DNA of 6,954 nt from Rubritepida sp. (GCA_028291485.1 JAQGHZ010000596.1:1-6954); one strand, 5' to 3'; counted from the first letter of the stretch, positions 1 to 5,750 are shown. Numbers and translations are program-made. Notes: generated by a model not told the origin, from the letters alone.

Positions 1-942
1 CCCGAGGTCTATATCGTCGCCCTGCCGGCCTTCGGCATCGTCTCCGACCTGATCAGCACCCATGCGCGGCGGAACATCTTCGGCTATCGCATGATGGTCT
101 GGGCCATCGTGGGGATCGGCGCGCTCAGCTTCGTCGTCTGGGCGCATCACATGTATGTCAGCGGCATGAACCCATATTTCGGGTTCTTCTTCGCCACGAC
201 CACGCTGATCATCGCCATCCCCACGGCCATCAAGGTCTACAACTGGCTGCTGACGCTGTGGCACGGCGACATCCATCTGAACGTGCCGATGCTTTTCGCC
301 CTCGGCTTCATCGTGACCTTCGTGAATGGCGGGCTGACGGGGTTGTTCCTCGGCAATGTCGTCGTGGACGTGCCGCTGTCCGACACGATGTTCGTCGTCG
401 CCCATTTCCACATGGTCATGGGCGTGGCGCCGATCATGGTGATCTTCGGCGGGATCTATCACTGGTATCCGAAGGTCACCGGCCGGCTGATGGATGTGAC
501 GCTCGGCAAGATCCACTTCTGGATCACCTTCCTCGGTGCCTACCTGATCTTCTTTCCCATGCACTACCTCGGCCTGCTCGGCATGCCCCGGCGGTATCAC
601 GAAGTCGGCGAGATGGCCTTCGTTCCCGCATCGGCCGCAACGCTGAACGCCTTCATCAGCATCATGGCCCTGGTGGTGGGCTTCGCCCAGCTCATCTTCC
701 TGTTCAACCTGATCAGCAGCCTGTGGCGGGGCAAGGAATCCGGCGGCAATCCCTGGAACGCCGCCTCGCTGGAATGGCAGACGCCCGAAACCCCGCCGCC
801 GCACGGCAACTGGGGCAAGGAACTGCCAGTGGTCTACCGTTGGGCCTATGACTACAGCGTCCCCGGCGCCGCTCGGGATTTCATCCCGCAGAACGAGCCC
901 AACCCCCCGCCGACACGGGCCGCGACGGGGGAGGCGACGTGA
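1..942 (+). CDS. ctaD: Cytochrome c oxidase subunit I, C-terminal part (5' end outside window)
   Basis: This is the catalytic subunit of a haem-copper oxidase, which reduces O2 to water and pumps protons in the inner membrane. The frame is open from base 1, so the N-terminal part lies outside. The first visible residues are PEVY of the family's HPEVY motif. With an offset of 276 the visible residues fall on Paracoccus denitrificans numbering: Glu2 = E278 (D-channel), Tyr4 = Y280 (His-Tyr cross-link), His49/His50 = H325/H326 (CuB), Lys78 = K354 (K-channel), His135 = H411 (haem a3) and His137 = H413 (haem a). All are intact, so this is an A-type, probably active oxidase. Several membrane helices are followed by a Pro-rich soluble tail after about residue 240. 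The stop overlaps the next start by 4 bases. Two subunit III-type genes follow, which points to an alternative coxN-like enzyme rather than the housekeeping aa3 oxidase. Confidence 0.96.
   Translation, partial: PEVYIVALPAFGIVSDLISTHARRNIFGYRMMVWAIVGIGALSFVVWAHHMYVSGMNPYFGFFFATTTLIIAIPTAIKVYNWLLTLWHGDIHLNVPMLFALGFIVTFVNGGLTGLFLGNVVVDVPLSDTMFVVAHFHMVMGVAPIMVIFGGIYHWYPKVTGRLMDVTLGKIHFWITFLGAYLIFFPMHYLGLLGMPRRYHEVGEMAFVPASAATLNAFISIMALVVGFAQLIFLFNLISSLWRGKESGGNPWNAASLEWQTPETPPPHGNWGKELPVVYRWAYDYSVPGAARDFIPQNEPNPPPTRAATGEAT
927..934 (+). promoter_or_regulatory. Ribosome binding site for the first subunit III gene
   Basis: GGGGGAGG lies four bases before the GTG at 939. It sits inside the end of the subunit I gene, and GTG overlaps the upstream TGA as GTGA. 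This supports GTG as the start and suggests translational coupling of the two subunits. Confidence 0.6.
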
Positions 943-1640
943 TCTTCACCTTGGCATTCCTGGCGGTGCTCATGGCAATCGCCGGCTGGTGGCTGGTGCG
1001 GAACGGGGTCGCCACCAAGCCCTGGCTGGCAACGGTGCCGGCCGTCGGCGTTCCCGCGGCCCCGGTATCTCCGGCGGTGATGGGCCTGCGCGTGTTCATC
1101 GCCGTCGCCGCGTCGCTGCTGGTGCTTCTGGTCAGCGCCTATGCCATGCGGATGGAGATGGCGGACTGGCAGCCCCCGCCGCAGCCGAGGCTGCTCTGGG
1201 TCAATACGGGCGTGCTGCTCCTCAGCAGCGCCGCGCTGCACTACGCGCGAAGCGCCGCGCGCCGGGGGCAGATCAACGCGGTCAAGGACGGGCTGGTCGC
1301 AGGCAGTGCTACCGCCGTCATCTTCCTGATCGGCCAGGTCCTGGCGTGGCGGCAGCTTGCCGCTGCCGGCTACGTTCTGAAGAGCAATCCGGCCGATGCC
1401 TTCTTCTACCTCATCACCGCGGCCCACGGGCTGCACGTCGTCGGCGGCCTGGTTGCCCTGGCCCGGGCCGGCGCCAGGCTGCGGCGCGGCGTCTCGATGG
1501 AGCAGCTGCGCCTGAGCGTGGAGCTCTGCACGACCTATTGGCACTTCCTCCTCATCGCCTGGATCGTGCTGTTCAGCATGCTCGCCTTCTCGCCCTCGTT
1601 CACCTGGCTCTACGCGATCTGCGCTGCCCCGTTCAGATAG
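939..1640 (+). CDS. Cytochrome c oxidase subunit III family protein (first of two)
   Basis: This 233-residue integral membrane protein belongs to the haem-copper oxidase subunit III family. About six hydrophobic segments are visible, roughly residues 2-20, 48-70, 85-101, 118-138, 155-177 and 203-226. Family marks are HGLHVVGG at 163-170 and the TTYWHF stretch ending at 203. The usual WHFVDxVW end motif reads WHFLLIAW here, so the conserved Asp is lost. Subunit III does not hold the metal centres; it stabilises subunit I and helps supply protons to the D-channel. The start is GTG, overlapping the subunit I stop by 4 bases and preceded by GGGGGAGG. The second, more canonical subunit III follows 9 bases after the stop. 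The pair resembles the two subunit III-type products of rhizobial coxMNOP operons, but I cannot say which of coxO or coxP this one matches. The family call is firm and the specific role is inferred. Confidence 0.85.
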   Translation: MIFTLAFLAVLMAIAGWWLVRNGVATKPWLATVPAVGVPAAPVSPAVMGLRVFIAVAASLLVLLVSAYAMRMEMADWQPPPQPRLLWVNTGVLLLSSAALHYARSAARRGQINAVKDGLVAGSATAVIFLIGQVLAWRQLAAAGYVLKSNPADAFFYLITAAHGLHVVGGLVALARAGARLRRGVSMEQLRLSVELCTTYWHFLLIAWIVLFSMLAFSPSFTWLYAICAAPFR

Positions 1641-1649
1641 GGTCGTCCC

Positions 1650-2372
1650 ATGCCGGATATCTTGCCGACGCCAACCCACGCCGCCCCGACACTCAGCCCA
1701 GGCTGGCGCGGCATCGTCGCCGATTGGTCGTCGGACCAGCGGGCCTTCAAGAACGTCTCCTGGGGGAAGGCCATGATGTGGATCTTCCTCCTCAGCGACA
1801 CCTTCATCTTCGGCTGCTTCCTGCTGTCCTACATGACGGTGCGCATGTCCACGACGGTGCCCTGGCCAAACCCGAGCGAGGTCTTCGCGCTGGAGATCGC
1901 CGGCACGCATATGCCCCTCATCCTGATCGCCATCATGACCTTCGTGCTGATCAGCAGCAGCGGCACGATGGCCATGGCCGTCAACTGCGGCTACCGGCGA
2001 CAGCGCGTGAGAAGCGCGGTCCTGATGCTCGTGACGGCGCTGCTGGGCGCCACCTTCGTCGGCATGCAGGCCTTCGAATGGACCAAGCTGATCCATGAAG
2101 GGGTCCGCCCCTGGGAGAACCCCTGGGGCGCCGCCCAATTCGGGTCGAGCTTCTTCATGATCACGGGTTTCCACGGAACCCATGTGACCATCGGCGTGAT
2201 CTTCCTGATCATCGTGGCGCGGAAGGTATGGCGAGGTGATTTCGACCAGGAGCGGCGGGGTTTCTTCACCAGCCGGAAGGGCCAATACGAGGCCGTCGAG
2301 ATCATGGGCCTGTACTGGCACTTCGTGGACCTCGTCTGGGTCTTCATCTTCGCGTTTTTCTATCTCTGGTAG
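1650..2372 (+). CDS. Cytochrome c oxidase subunit III (second, canonical-like)
   Basis: This 240-residue haem-copper oxidase subunit III has a short soluble N-terminus (about 1-37) and then five clear membrane segments near residues 40-64, 85-110, 122-143, 165-190 and 220-239. Visible family motifs are QAFEW at 140-144, FHGTHVTIG at 174-182, Glu217 in AVEIMG, and YWHFVDLVW at 222-230. That last motif is the signature the preceding paralogue has lost. The length is close to that of short bacterial subunit III proteins. The start ATG has only a weak AGGG a few bases upstream, so translation may depend on coupling to the preceding gene, whose stop lies 9 bases away. The next gene starts 9 bases after this stop. 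It should assemble with the subunit I encoded upstream in the inner membrane. Confidence 0.92.
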   Translation: MPDILPTPTHAAPTLSPGWRGIVADWSSDQRAFKNVSWGKAMMWIFLLSDTFIFGCFLLSYMTVRMSTTVPWPNPSEVFALEIAGTHMPLILIAIMTFVLISSSGTMAMAVNCGYRRQRVRSAVLMLVTALLGATFVGMQAFEWTKLIHEGVRPWENPWGAAQFGSSFFMITGFHGTHVTIGVIFLIIVARKVWRGDFDQERRGFFTSRKGQYEAVEIMGLYWHFVDLVWVFIFAFFYLW

Positions 2373-2381
2373 GAGGCGGGC

Positions 2382-2738
2382 ATGGCCCAGATAGCGACAG
2401 CGACAGCGGTGCATGGAACATCGGCGGAAGCGCAGCAGCACCACCCCATCAGGGTCTATCTGGTGGTCTGGGGATGGCTGTTCGTGCTCAGCACCTTCTC
2501 GTACCTCGTGGATATCTTCCACCTGCAAGGGTATCTCAGGTGGTCGCTGATCCTTCTGTTCATGACGCTGAAGGCGGGGCTGATCATCGCCTTCTTCATG
2601 CACATGGCATGGGAACGGCTGACCCTGGCCTATGCCATCCTGCTGCCGCCGGTGCTGGTGCTGATCTTCGTGGCGATCATGGTGTTCGAAGCCGACTACA
2701 CGCTCTTCACCCGAAAGGAGTTCCTCGGTGCTGGCTGA
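2382..2738 (+). CDS. Cytochrome c oxidase subunit IV-like (COX4 prokaryotic family) membrane protein
   Basis: This 118-residue small membrane protein has a polar His-containing N-terminus (about 1-22) and three hydrophobic segments at about 24-45, 52-74 and 82-104. The second segment carries the family hallmark MTLKAGLIIAFFMHM (61-75), with Lys64 and His74, as in the prokaryotic cytochrome c oxidase subunit IV / caa3 small-subunit family. Such proteins are accessory to the oxidase and are thought to aid CuB loading or stability. The start is supported by AGGAGG at 2371-2376, which overlaps the upstream TAG and lies five bases before ATG. Position as the last recognisable oxidase gene fits the usual operon order. 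The family call is strong; the exact role of this class is not well settled. Confidence 0.88.
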   Translation: MAQIATATAVHGTSAEAQQHHPIRVYLVVWGWLFVLSTFSYLVDIFHLQGYLRWSLILLFMTLKAGLIIAFFMHMAWERLTLAYAILLPPVLVLIFVAIMVFEADYTLFTRKEFLGAG

Positions 2739-2769
2739 CGCGGCTTGCATGGGGGGCCGCGTGTCGTGA
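2728..2769 (+). other. Possible 13-codon minicistron overlapping the COX4-like gene end
   Basis: GTG at 2728 sits seven bases after a strong AAAGGAG (2714-2720) within the end of the COX4-like gene. The frame runs 13 codons and stops at TGA 2767-2769, whose last base is the first base of ATG 2769 (TGATG). This is what a coupling peptide would look like, but so short an ORF may be chance. It could also be the true N-terminal end of the next ORF disrupted by a small frameshift. No homology is recognised. Confidence 0.25.
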
Positions 2770-2900
2770 TGCCGGCGCGCCGGCTATCCCGCTTCAGCAA
2801 CCGGACCATCATCGGCACCGGTCTTGTGCTGTGCATTGCCGTGGCTGTGGCCGCGGCCTACCTGCTGGGCTGGCTGGACAGGGCTGGCGCCCTGCCATGA
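2769..2900 (+). CDS. Hypothetical 43-residue single-pass membrane protein
   Basis: I do not recognise this protein. The ORF encodes 43 residues with an Arg-rich N-terminus (RR at 4-5, Arg8, Arg12), one hydrophobic segment at about 14-36, and a short tail ending LDRAGALP. By the positive-inside rule the N-terminus would be cytoplasmic. ATG is preceded directly by an in-frame GTG and forms TGATG with the minicistron upstream, so coupled translation is plausible. Small single-span proteins commonly accompany terminal oxidases as accessory subunits, and the position at the end of the oxidase operon suggests such a role, but this is inference. The 3' half is antisense to the DUF2189-like remnant. 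Coding potential rests on the hydrophobic segment and position only. Confidence 0.5.
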   Translation: MPARRLSRFSNRTIIGTGLVLCIAVAVAAAYLLGWLDRAGALP

Positions 2901-3093
2901 TCCACTCGCCTTGCGGCTGCACGACCCGCCGGTAGAGATGCCAGGTCGCATGTCCGGGCAGCGGCATCACCACCGCGAGACCGACAAAGATCGGCAGAGT
3001 GCCGATGAACAGGCTGACGGCCACGATCAGCCCCCAGACGGCCATGGTGCCGGGATTTGCGAGCCCGCCGGTGGTGAGGGCGATAAGCGACAA
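2809..3093 (-). pseudogene. Remnant of a DUF2189-type membrane protein (C-terminal part)
   Basis: The minus-strand frame reads LANPGTMAVWGLIVAVSLF and, shortly after, LAVVMPLPGHATWHLYRR. This matches my recollection of the C-terminal end of DUF2189 integral membrane proteins, including the GHATWHLYRR ending. Complete family members are roughly 250 residues, and here only about 60-70 recognisable residues remain. The first possible start is a TTG at 3093 with no obvious ribosome binding site. The frame is open further upstream, but that part runs into the end of the carbonic-anhydrase-like gene and has no membrane character. The far end (after about + strand 2900) runs antisense through the 43-residue ORF and is probably not original coding. 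The best reading is a 5'-truncated, dead gene. A short surviving membrane protein is possible but less likely. DUF2189 function is unknown. Confidence 0.55.
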
Positions 3094-3137
3094 GCGGACA
3101 CGGTGTCGCCGCAGCGGGACATCGGATAGGCTCCGGT

Positions 3138-3668
3138 TCAGTCGATGCGCCGCAGGCCCGCGCGGAAGCGGCTCGCATTCGCGACATATCCCTGCGCAGA
3201 GCCGAGCAGCATCGTCGCGGTTTCTGGCGCCAGCGTCCGCATCACCTTTGCGGGGCTGCCGACGATCAGGGAGAAATCAGGAAATTCCTTACCCTCGGTG
3301 ACCAGCGCATTCGCGCCGACGATGCAATGCCTGCCGATGCGCGCGTGGTTCAGCAGGGTCGCGCCCATGCCGATCAGACTGCCATCGGCCACCGTGCATC
3401 CGTGGAGAATGGCGCGATGCCCGACCGTCACATCCGCCCCGATCGTGAGCGGTGCGCCGCGGTCGGAGTGGAGGACGGCGCCATCCTGGATATTGGTCCG
3501 CGCGCCGATGCGGATCAGTTCGTTGTCTCCCCGGATCACTGCGCCGAACCAGATGCCGACATCCTCATCCAGTTCGACGTGGCCGACGACATGCGCATCG
3601 GGCGCTACCCAGTAGCTCCCGGACTTCGGAAGGCGGGGCTCGGCGTCATTCAGGGCGTAGATCGGCAT
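3138..3668 (-). CDS. Gamma-carbonic anhydrase family protein (left-handed beta-helix)
   Basis: This complete 176-residue protein belongs to the Cam/YrdA/CaiE/PaaY family of hexapeptide-repeat trimers. Visible family residues are Arg46 and Asp48 in RGDN, Gln61-Asp62 in NIQDG, and the three metal-ligand histidines His67 (VLH), His84 (VGH) and His89 (LHGC). These correspond to Arg59, Asp61, Gln75, Asp76, His81, His117 and His122 of archaeal Cam. Hexapeptide turns run from about residue 20 to 145, followed by SLIVGSPAKVMRTL and a C-terminal helix. The protein lacks the acidic loop carrying Cam's proton-shuttle Glu84, as is usual for short members, many of which show little CO2 hydration activity. 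The alternative is a PaaY-like thioesterase or a metal-dependent hydrolase. The ATG is supported by AGAGGAAG seven bases upstream. It stands alone and divergent from the GntR operon, with a strong hairpin 33 bases upstream of its start. Confidence 0.93.
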   Translation of the reverse strand: MPIYALNDAEPRLPKSGSYWVAPDAHVVGHVELDEDVGIWFGAVIRGDNELIRIGARTNIQDGAVLHSDRGAPLTIGADVTVGHRAILHGCTVADGSLIGMGATLLNHARIGRHCIVGANALVTEGKEFPDFSLIVGSPAKVMRTLAPETATMLLGSAQGYVANASRFRAGLRRID

Positions 3669-3700
3669 GGGACTGCTTCCTCTCGTGTCTCATCCCAATA

Positions 3701-3733
3701 CAACGCCCCGTCGGACAAGCCGACGGGGCGTTG
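3701..3733 (-). terminator. Perfect 14-bp GC-rich hairpin (terminator-like or leader element)
   Basis: CAACGCCCCGTCGG (3701-3714) and its exact complement (3720-3733) flank a five-base loop. The long GC stem looks like an intrinsic terminator. Neither side is followed by a proper T-run (minus strand continues TATT, plus strand CACGTTT). It lies in the intergenic region in front of the carbonic-anhydrase-like gene, where no known coding transcript should end. On the minus strand it would either end a short RNA starting around 3750-3900 or form a structure in that gene's 5' leader. The strand choice is inference. Confidence 0.5.
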
Positions 3734-3819
3734 CACGTTTCGGGTCAATGAACGGCAGGTGATCGTCGCACCGACCGAACAGGGACGTGCGCTTCAGGCC
3801 AGGGCCGGACGGTCCATCA

Positions 3820-3847
3820 TTGACACTCACGGGTTGTTTGTCATCTT
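3820..3847 (+). promoter_or_regulatory. Candidate sigma-70-type promoter of the GntR operon
   Basis: A perfect TTGACA lies at 3820-3825. The best -10 candidate is CATCTT at 3842-3847 with a 16-base spacer, which matches TATAAT at only three positions, so the -10 is weak. Transcription would start near 3855, about 70 bases before the regulator gene. The local drop in GC around 3818-3862 is consistent with a promoter. Confidence 0.4.
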
Positions 3848-3856
3848 GTAAAACAA
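3846..3856 (+). promoter_or_regulatory. Candidate GntR/FCD operator TTGTAAAACAA
   Basis: This is a perfect 4+4 inverted repeat, TTGT and ACAA, around a three-base centre. It fits the TNGTNNNACNA pattern established for the FadR/FCD branch of GntR regulators. It overlaps the -10/start-site area of the candidate promoter and lies about 70 bases before a GntR/FCD gene, so autorepression by that protein is the natural inference. Confidence 0.5.
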
Positions 3857-3864
3857 ATAATGAT

Positions 3865-3903
3865 GCGGCCGTTTGCGTCTTCCTGCCGGTGCAGGACGGC
3901 CGC
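3865..3903 (+). promoter_or_regulatory. Nested hairpin in the GntR leader
   Basis: GCGGCCG (3865-3871) pairs with CGGCCGC (3897-3903). Inside lies a second exact stem, TCCTGC (3881-3886) with GCAGGA (3891-3896), around a CGGT loop, leaving a nine-base bulge at 3872-3880. If transcription starts near 3855, this structure forms in the 5' leader, ending 23 bases before the start codon. No known riboswitch class is recognised, and GC-rich DNA makes chance stems common. Confidence 0.3.
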
Positions 3904-3926
3904 GTAACCGATAATGGCGGAGTGGA

Positions 3927-4670
3927 ATGGACGGCGCCCCAGATCACCTGGACGGGATGAAGGACGGGGCGCTGCTGGTGGCGGGACAGTCCGTCAGCCT
4001 GCGTTCGCTGGTCGTCGAGCGCTTGCGCCTCGCCATCGTCACGGGCCGCTTCCGCCCCGGTCAGCAGCTGCGGGAACGGGAGCTCTGCGAGCTGACGGGG
4101 GTGAGCCGGCCTTCGCTTCGCGAGGCGCTGCGCCAGCTCGAAGCCGAAGGCCTGATCATCACCGCGCCGCATCGCGGACCCATGGTGACGATCCTCACCT
4201 CCGAGGAGGTGAGCCAGCTCTACGACCTGCGCCGCGTGCTGGAGACCTTCGCGGCGCGGGAGTTCGCCCGCCGCCGGCGTCCCGAGGACGTCGCGGCGCT
4301 GCAGGACGTGGTGAGGCGCCTGAACGAGGTGGAGGAGGCGGGCACGCCCCTCGCCAAGCTGGAGGTCGGGACGCTCTTCTACGGCGCCATCGCGACGGGC
4401 AGCGGAAACCCTTACCTGGCCCAATCGCTGCGCGCGCTGCACAACCGGATCGCGCTGATCCGCTTCGTGTCGCTGCACCAGCGGGAACGCACCGCGCAGA
4501 GTTTCGCCACGCTCCGCGCACTGAGCGCCGCCATCGTCGCGGGCGACGAGCGCCTCACCGATCGCCTCTGCACGGAACACCTCGAGGTCGCGGGCAAGAA
4601 CGCCAGGTCCATCGTCGATGCCGGGTATCGCATCCCCGGAAGTACGGACGACACGGGGCTCGCGGCGTGA
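3927..4670 (+). CDS. GntR family (FadR/FCD type) transcriptional regulator
   Basis: This 247-residue DNA-binding regulator has a winged helix-turn-helix at about residues 24-91. The typical elements are ERLRLAIVTGRFRPGQQL (31-48), ELCELTGVSRPSLREALRQL (52-71) and a wing with GLI..HRGPMVT (75-88). An FCD effector domain of helices follows at about 96-225, with the GNPYL mark at 160-164. The usual metal-binding D-x3-H pair appears as Gly148 and Tyr152, a further His position is Leu196, and only His218 (EHLE) remains. The effector pocket is therefore probably not the standard metal/carboxylate type. The first ATG (3927) is chosen because GGAG lies four bases upstream; ATG at 3957 is an alternative that would remove ten weakly conserved residues. 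It likely regulates itself and the two downstream genes, which are close on the same strand. The effector is unknown. Confidence 0.93.
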   Translation: MDGAPDHLDGMKDGALLVAGQSVSLRSLVVERLRLAIVTGRFRPGQQLRERELCELTGVSRPSLREALRQLEAEGLIITAPHRGPMVTILTSEEVSQLYDLRRVLETFAAREFARRRRPEDVAALQDVVRRLNEVEEAGTPLAKLEVGTLFYGAIATGSGNPYLAQSLRALHNRIALIRFVSLHQRERTAQSFATLRALSAAIVAGDERLTDRLCTEHLEVAGKNARSIVDAGYRIPGSTDDTGLAA

Positions 4671-4699
4671 CCGGCGCAGGGCGCTGGAAGGACAACGAT

Positions 4700-5746
4700 A
4701 TGGCTCAACCCATTGTCATCTGGGGCAGCGGCGCTATCGGCGGCACCATCGGCGCCTATCTCCGCCGGGCCGGACGCGACGTGCTCTTCGTGGATGTCGT
4801 GCCGGAGCATGTCCATGAGATCGCGGCGGGGCGGCTGCGGATCGAAGGGCCCGTGGACCAGTTCACCACCGGCGGACCGGCGGTGACGCCGGAGGCGATG
4901 GCGGGCCGGCACAAGCTCATCCTCCTGGCCGTGAAGGCGCACCATACGGAGGCGGCCACGCGGGCCCTCGCGCCTTTCCTCGCCGAGGATGGGGCGGTGG
5001 TTTCCTGCCAGAACGGCCTCAACGAGCTGGTCATCGCCGACATCGTCGGGCGCGACCGCACGATCGGCGCCTTCGTGAATTTCGGCGCGGACTACCAGGA
5101 GCCGGGGCGCATCCTCTATGGCGGGCGCGGGGCCGTGGTGGTGGGCGAGCTGGACGGCCGGACCACACCGCGCATCCGCGAGCTGCACGAGATCCTGAAG
5201 CTCTTCGAGCCCGATGCCGTGCTGAGCGACAACGTCTTCGGCTATCTGTGGGGCAAGGCCGGCTATGGCGGTGTCCTGAAAGCCTCGGCCCTCACCAACG
5301 ACACCATCTCCGAATTCATCGCCGATCCCCGGCGCAGGCCTCTGATCATCGCGCTCGTGCAGGAGATCCTGTCCATCGCCGCCGCGGAGAAGGTGACCCC
5401 GATCGGCTTCGACAGCTTCGATCCCATCGCCTTCCTGCGGAACGACGGTCCGGCGATCGAAGCCTCGCTGGCCGGGCTCGTCCGCTACAACAACGGCACG
5501 GGCAAGCCGCGCAGCGGCATCTGGCGGGACCTGGCGGTACGCAAGCGGCAGACGGATGTCACGGCGCAGCTGGCGCCGGTCCAGGCCGCGGCGCGGCGCC
5601 ACGGCATCCCCACCCCCTATGTCGACCGGCTCGTCGCCCTCATCCAGGCGGTGGAGGCGGGGCGGCGCGTGATCGGCACGGAGCTGGCCGACGAACTGGC
5701 CGACGAACTGGGCGACGAACGGGGCGGGCTCGTTCCCGCCGCCTGA
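4700..5746 (+). CDS. Ketopantoate reductase family (PanE/ApbA fold) NAD(P)H dehydrogenase
   Basis: This 348-residue cytosolic oxidoreductase has an N-terminal Rossmann domain with GSGAIGG at 9-15, LAVKAHH at 76-82 and the family's QNG at 104-106. The helical C-terminal domain carries LWGKAGY (183-189), where Lys186 aligns with the catalytic lysine of E. coli PanE. Later come SGIWRDL (272-278) and QTDVTAQL (284-291), where PanE has a Glu in TEID and this protein has Asp286. It is longer than PanE (about 300 residues) and ends in an acidic LADE repeat. The start ATG has GGAAGGA seven bases upstream and lies 29 bases after the regulator's stop. Its place between a GntR regulator and an M28-type hydrolase argues for a catabolic 2-oxo/2-hydroxy acid or related dehydrogenase rather than pantothenate synthesis, so I give no panE symbol. 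The fold call is firm; the substrate is unknown. Confidence 0.88.
   Translation: MAQPIVIWGSGAIGGTIGAYLRRAGRDVLFVDVVPEHVHEIAAGRLRIEGPVDQFTTGGPAVTPEAMAGRHKLILLAVKAHHTEAATRALAPFLAEDGAVVSCQNGLNELVIADIVGRDRTIGAFVNFGADYQEPGRILYGGRGAVVVGELDGRTTPRIRELHEILKLFEPDAVLSDNVFGYLWGKAGYGGVLKASALTNDTISEFIADPRRRPLIIALVQEILSIAAAEKVTPIGFDSFDPIAFLRNDGPAIEASLAGLVRYNNGTGKPRSGIWRDLAVRKRQTDVTAQLAPVQAAARRHGIPTPYVDRLVALIQAVEAGRRVIGTELADELADELGDERGGLVPAA
5684..5719 (+). repeat. Three tandem 12-base units near the dehydrogenase C-terminus
   Basis: CTGGCCGACGAA occurs twice in direct succession (5684-5695, 5696-5707), then once with one change (CTGGGCGACGAA, 5708-5719). It encodes LADE-LADE-LGDE at residues 329-340. Copy changes would stay in frame, so the acidic tail may vary in length between strains. 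Confidence 0.75.
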
Positions 5747-5750
5747 GGAG
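5746..5750 (+). promoter_or_regulatory. Ribosome binding site for the M28-type gene
   Basis: AGGAG shares its first base with the TGA stop of the dehydrogenase gene and lies eight bases before ATG 5759. This fixes the start and implies co-translation from one mRNA. Confidence 0.65.

Noticed and set aside
848..2098. A 416-codon + strand frame overlapping the oxidase genes
   Set aside because: It is an Arg/Ala-rich out-of-frame shadow of the subunit III genes, which have clear membrane segments and family motifs in their own frames.
852..2750. A 632-codon open frame on the minus strand opposite the oxidase genes
   Set aside because: It is the complement of four convincing + strand oxidase genes; its translation is His/Glu/Arg-rich low-complexity text without any domain, as expected from GC-rich codon bias.
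3091..3117. Short inverted repeat GACAC-G-GTGTC as a terminator for the carbonic-anhydrase-like gene
   Set aside because: The stem is only 5 bp with a one-base loop and no T-run; too weak to call.
3137..3851. + strand frames opposite the carbonic-anhydrase-like gene
   Set aside because: The minus strand carries an unmistakable hexapeptide-repeat protein with its metal ligands; the + frames are shadows.
3690..4580. A minus-strand frame of 296 codons opposite the GntR gene, extending into the hairpin region
   Set aside because: There is no domain or start signal, and its end merely reads through the inverted repeat. A short GTG-initiated ORF within it (46 codons) also looked non-coding.
3914..4699. 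A long upstream extension of the dehydrogenase frame
   Set aside because: It overlaps the GntR gene, encodes Arg/Gly-rich text, and the Rossmann domain begins directly at ATG 4700, which has its own ribosome binding site.
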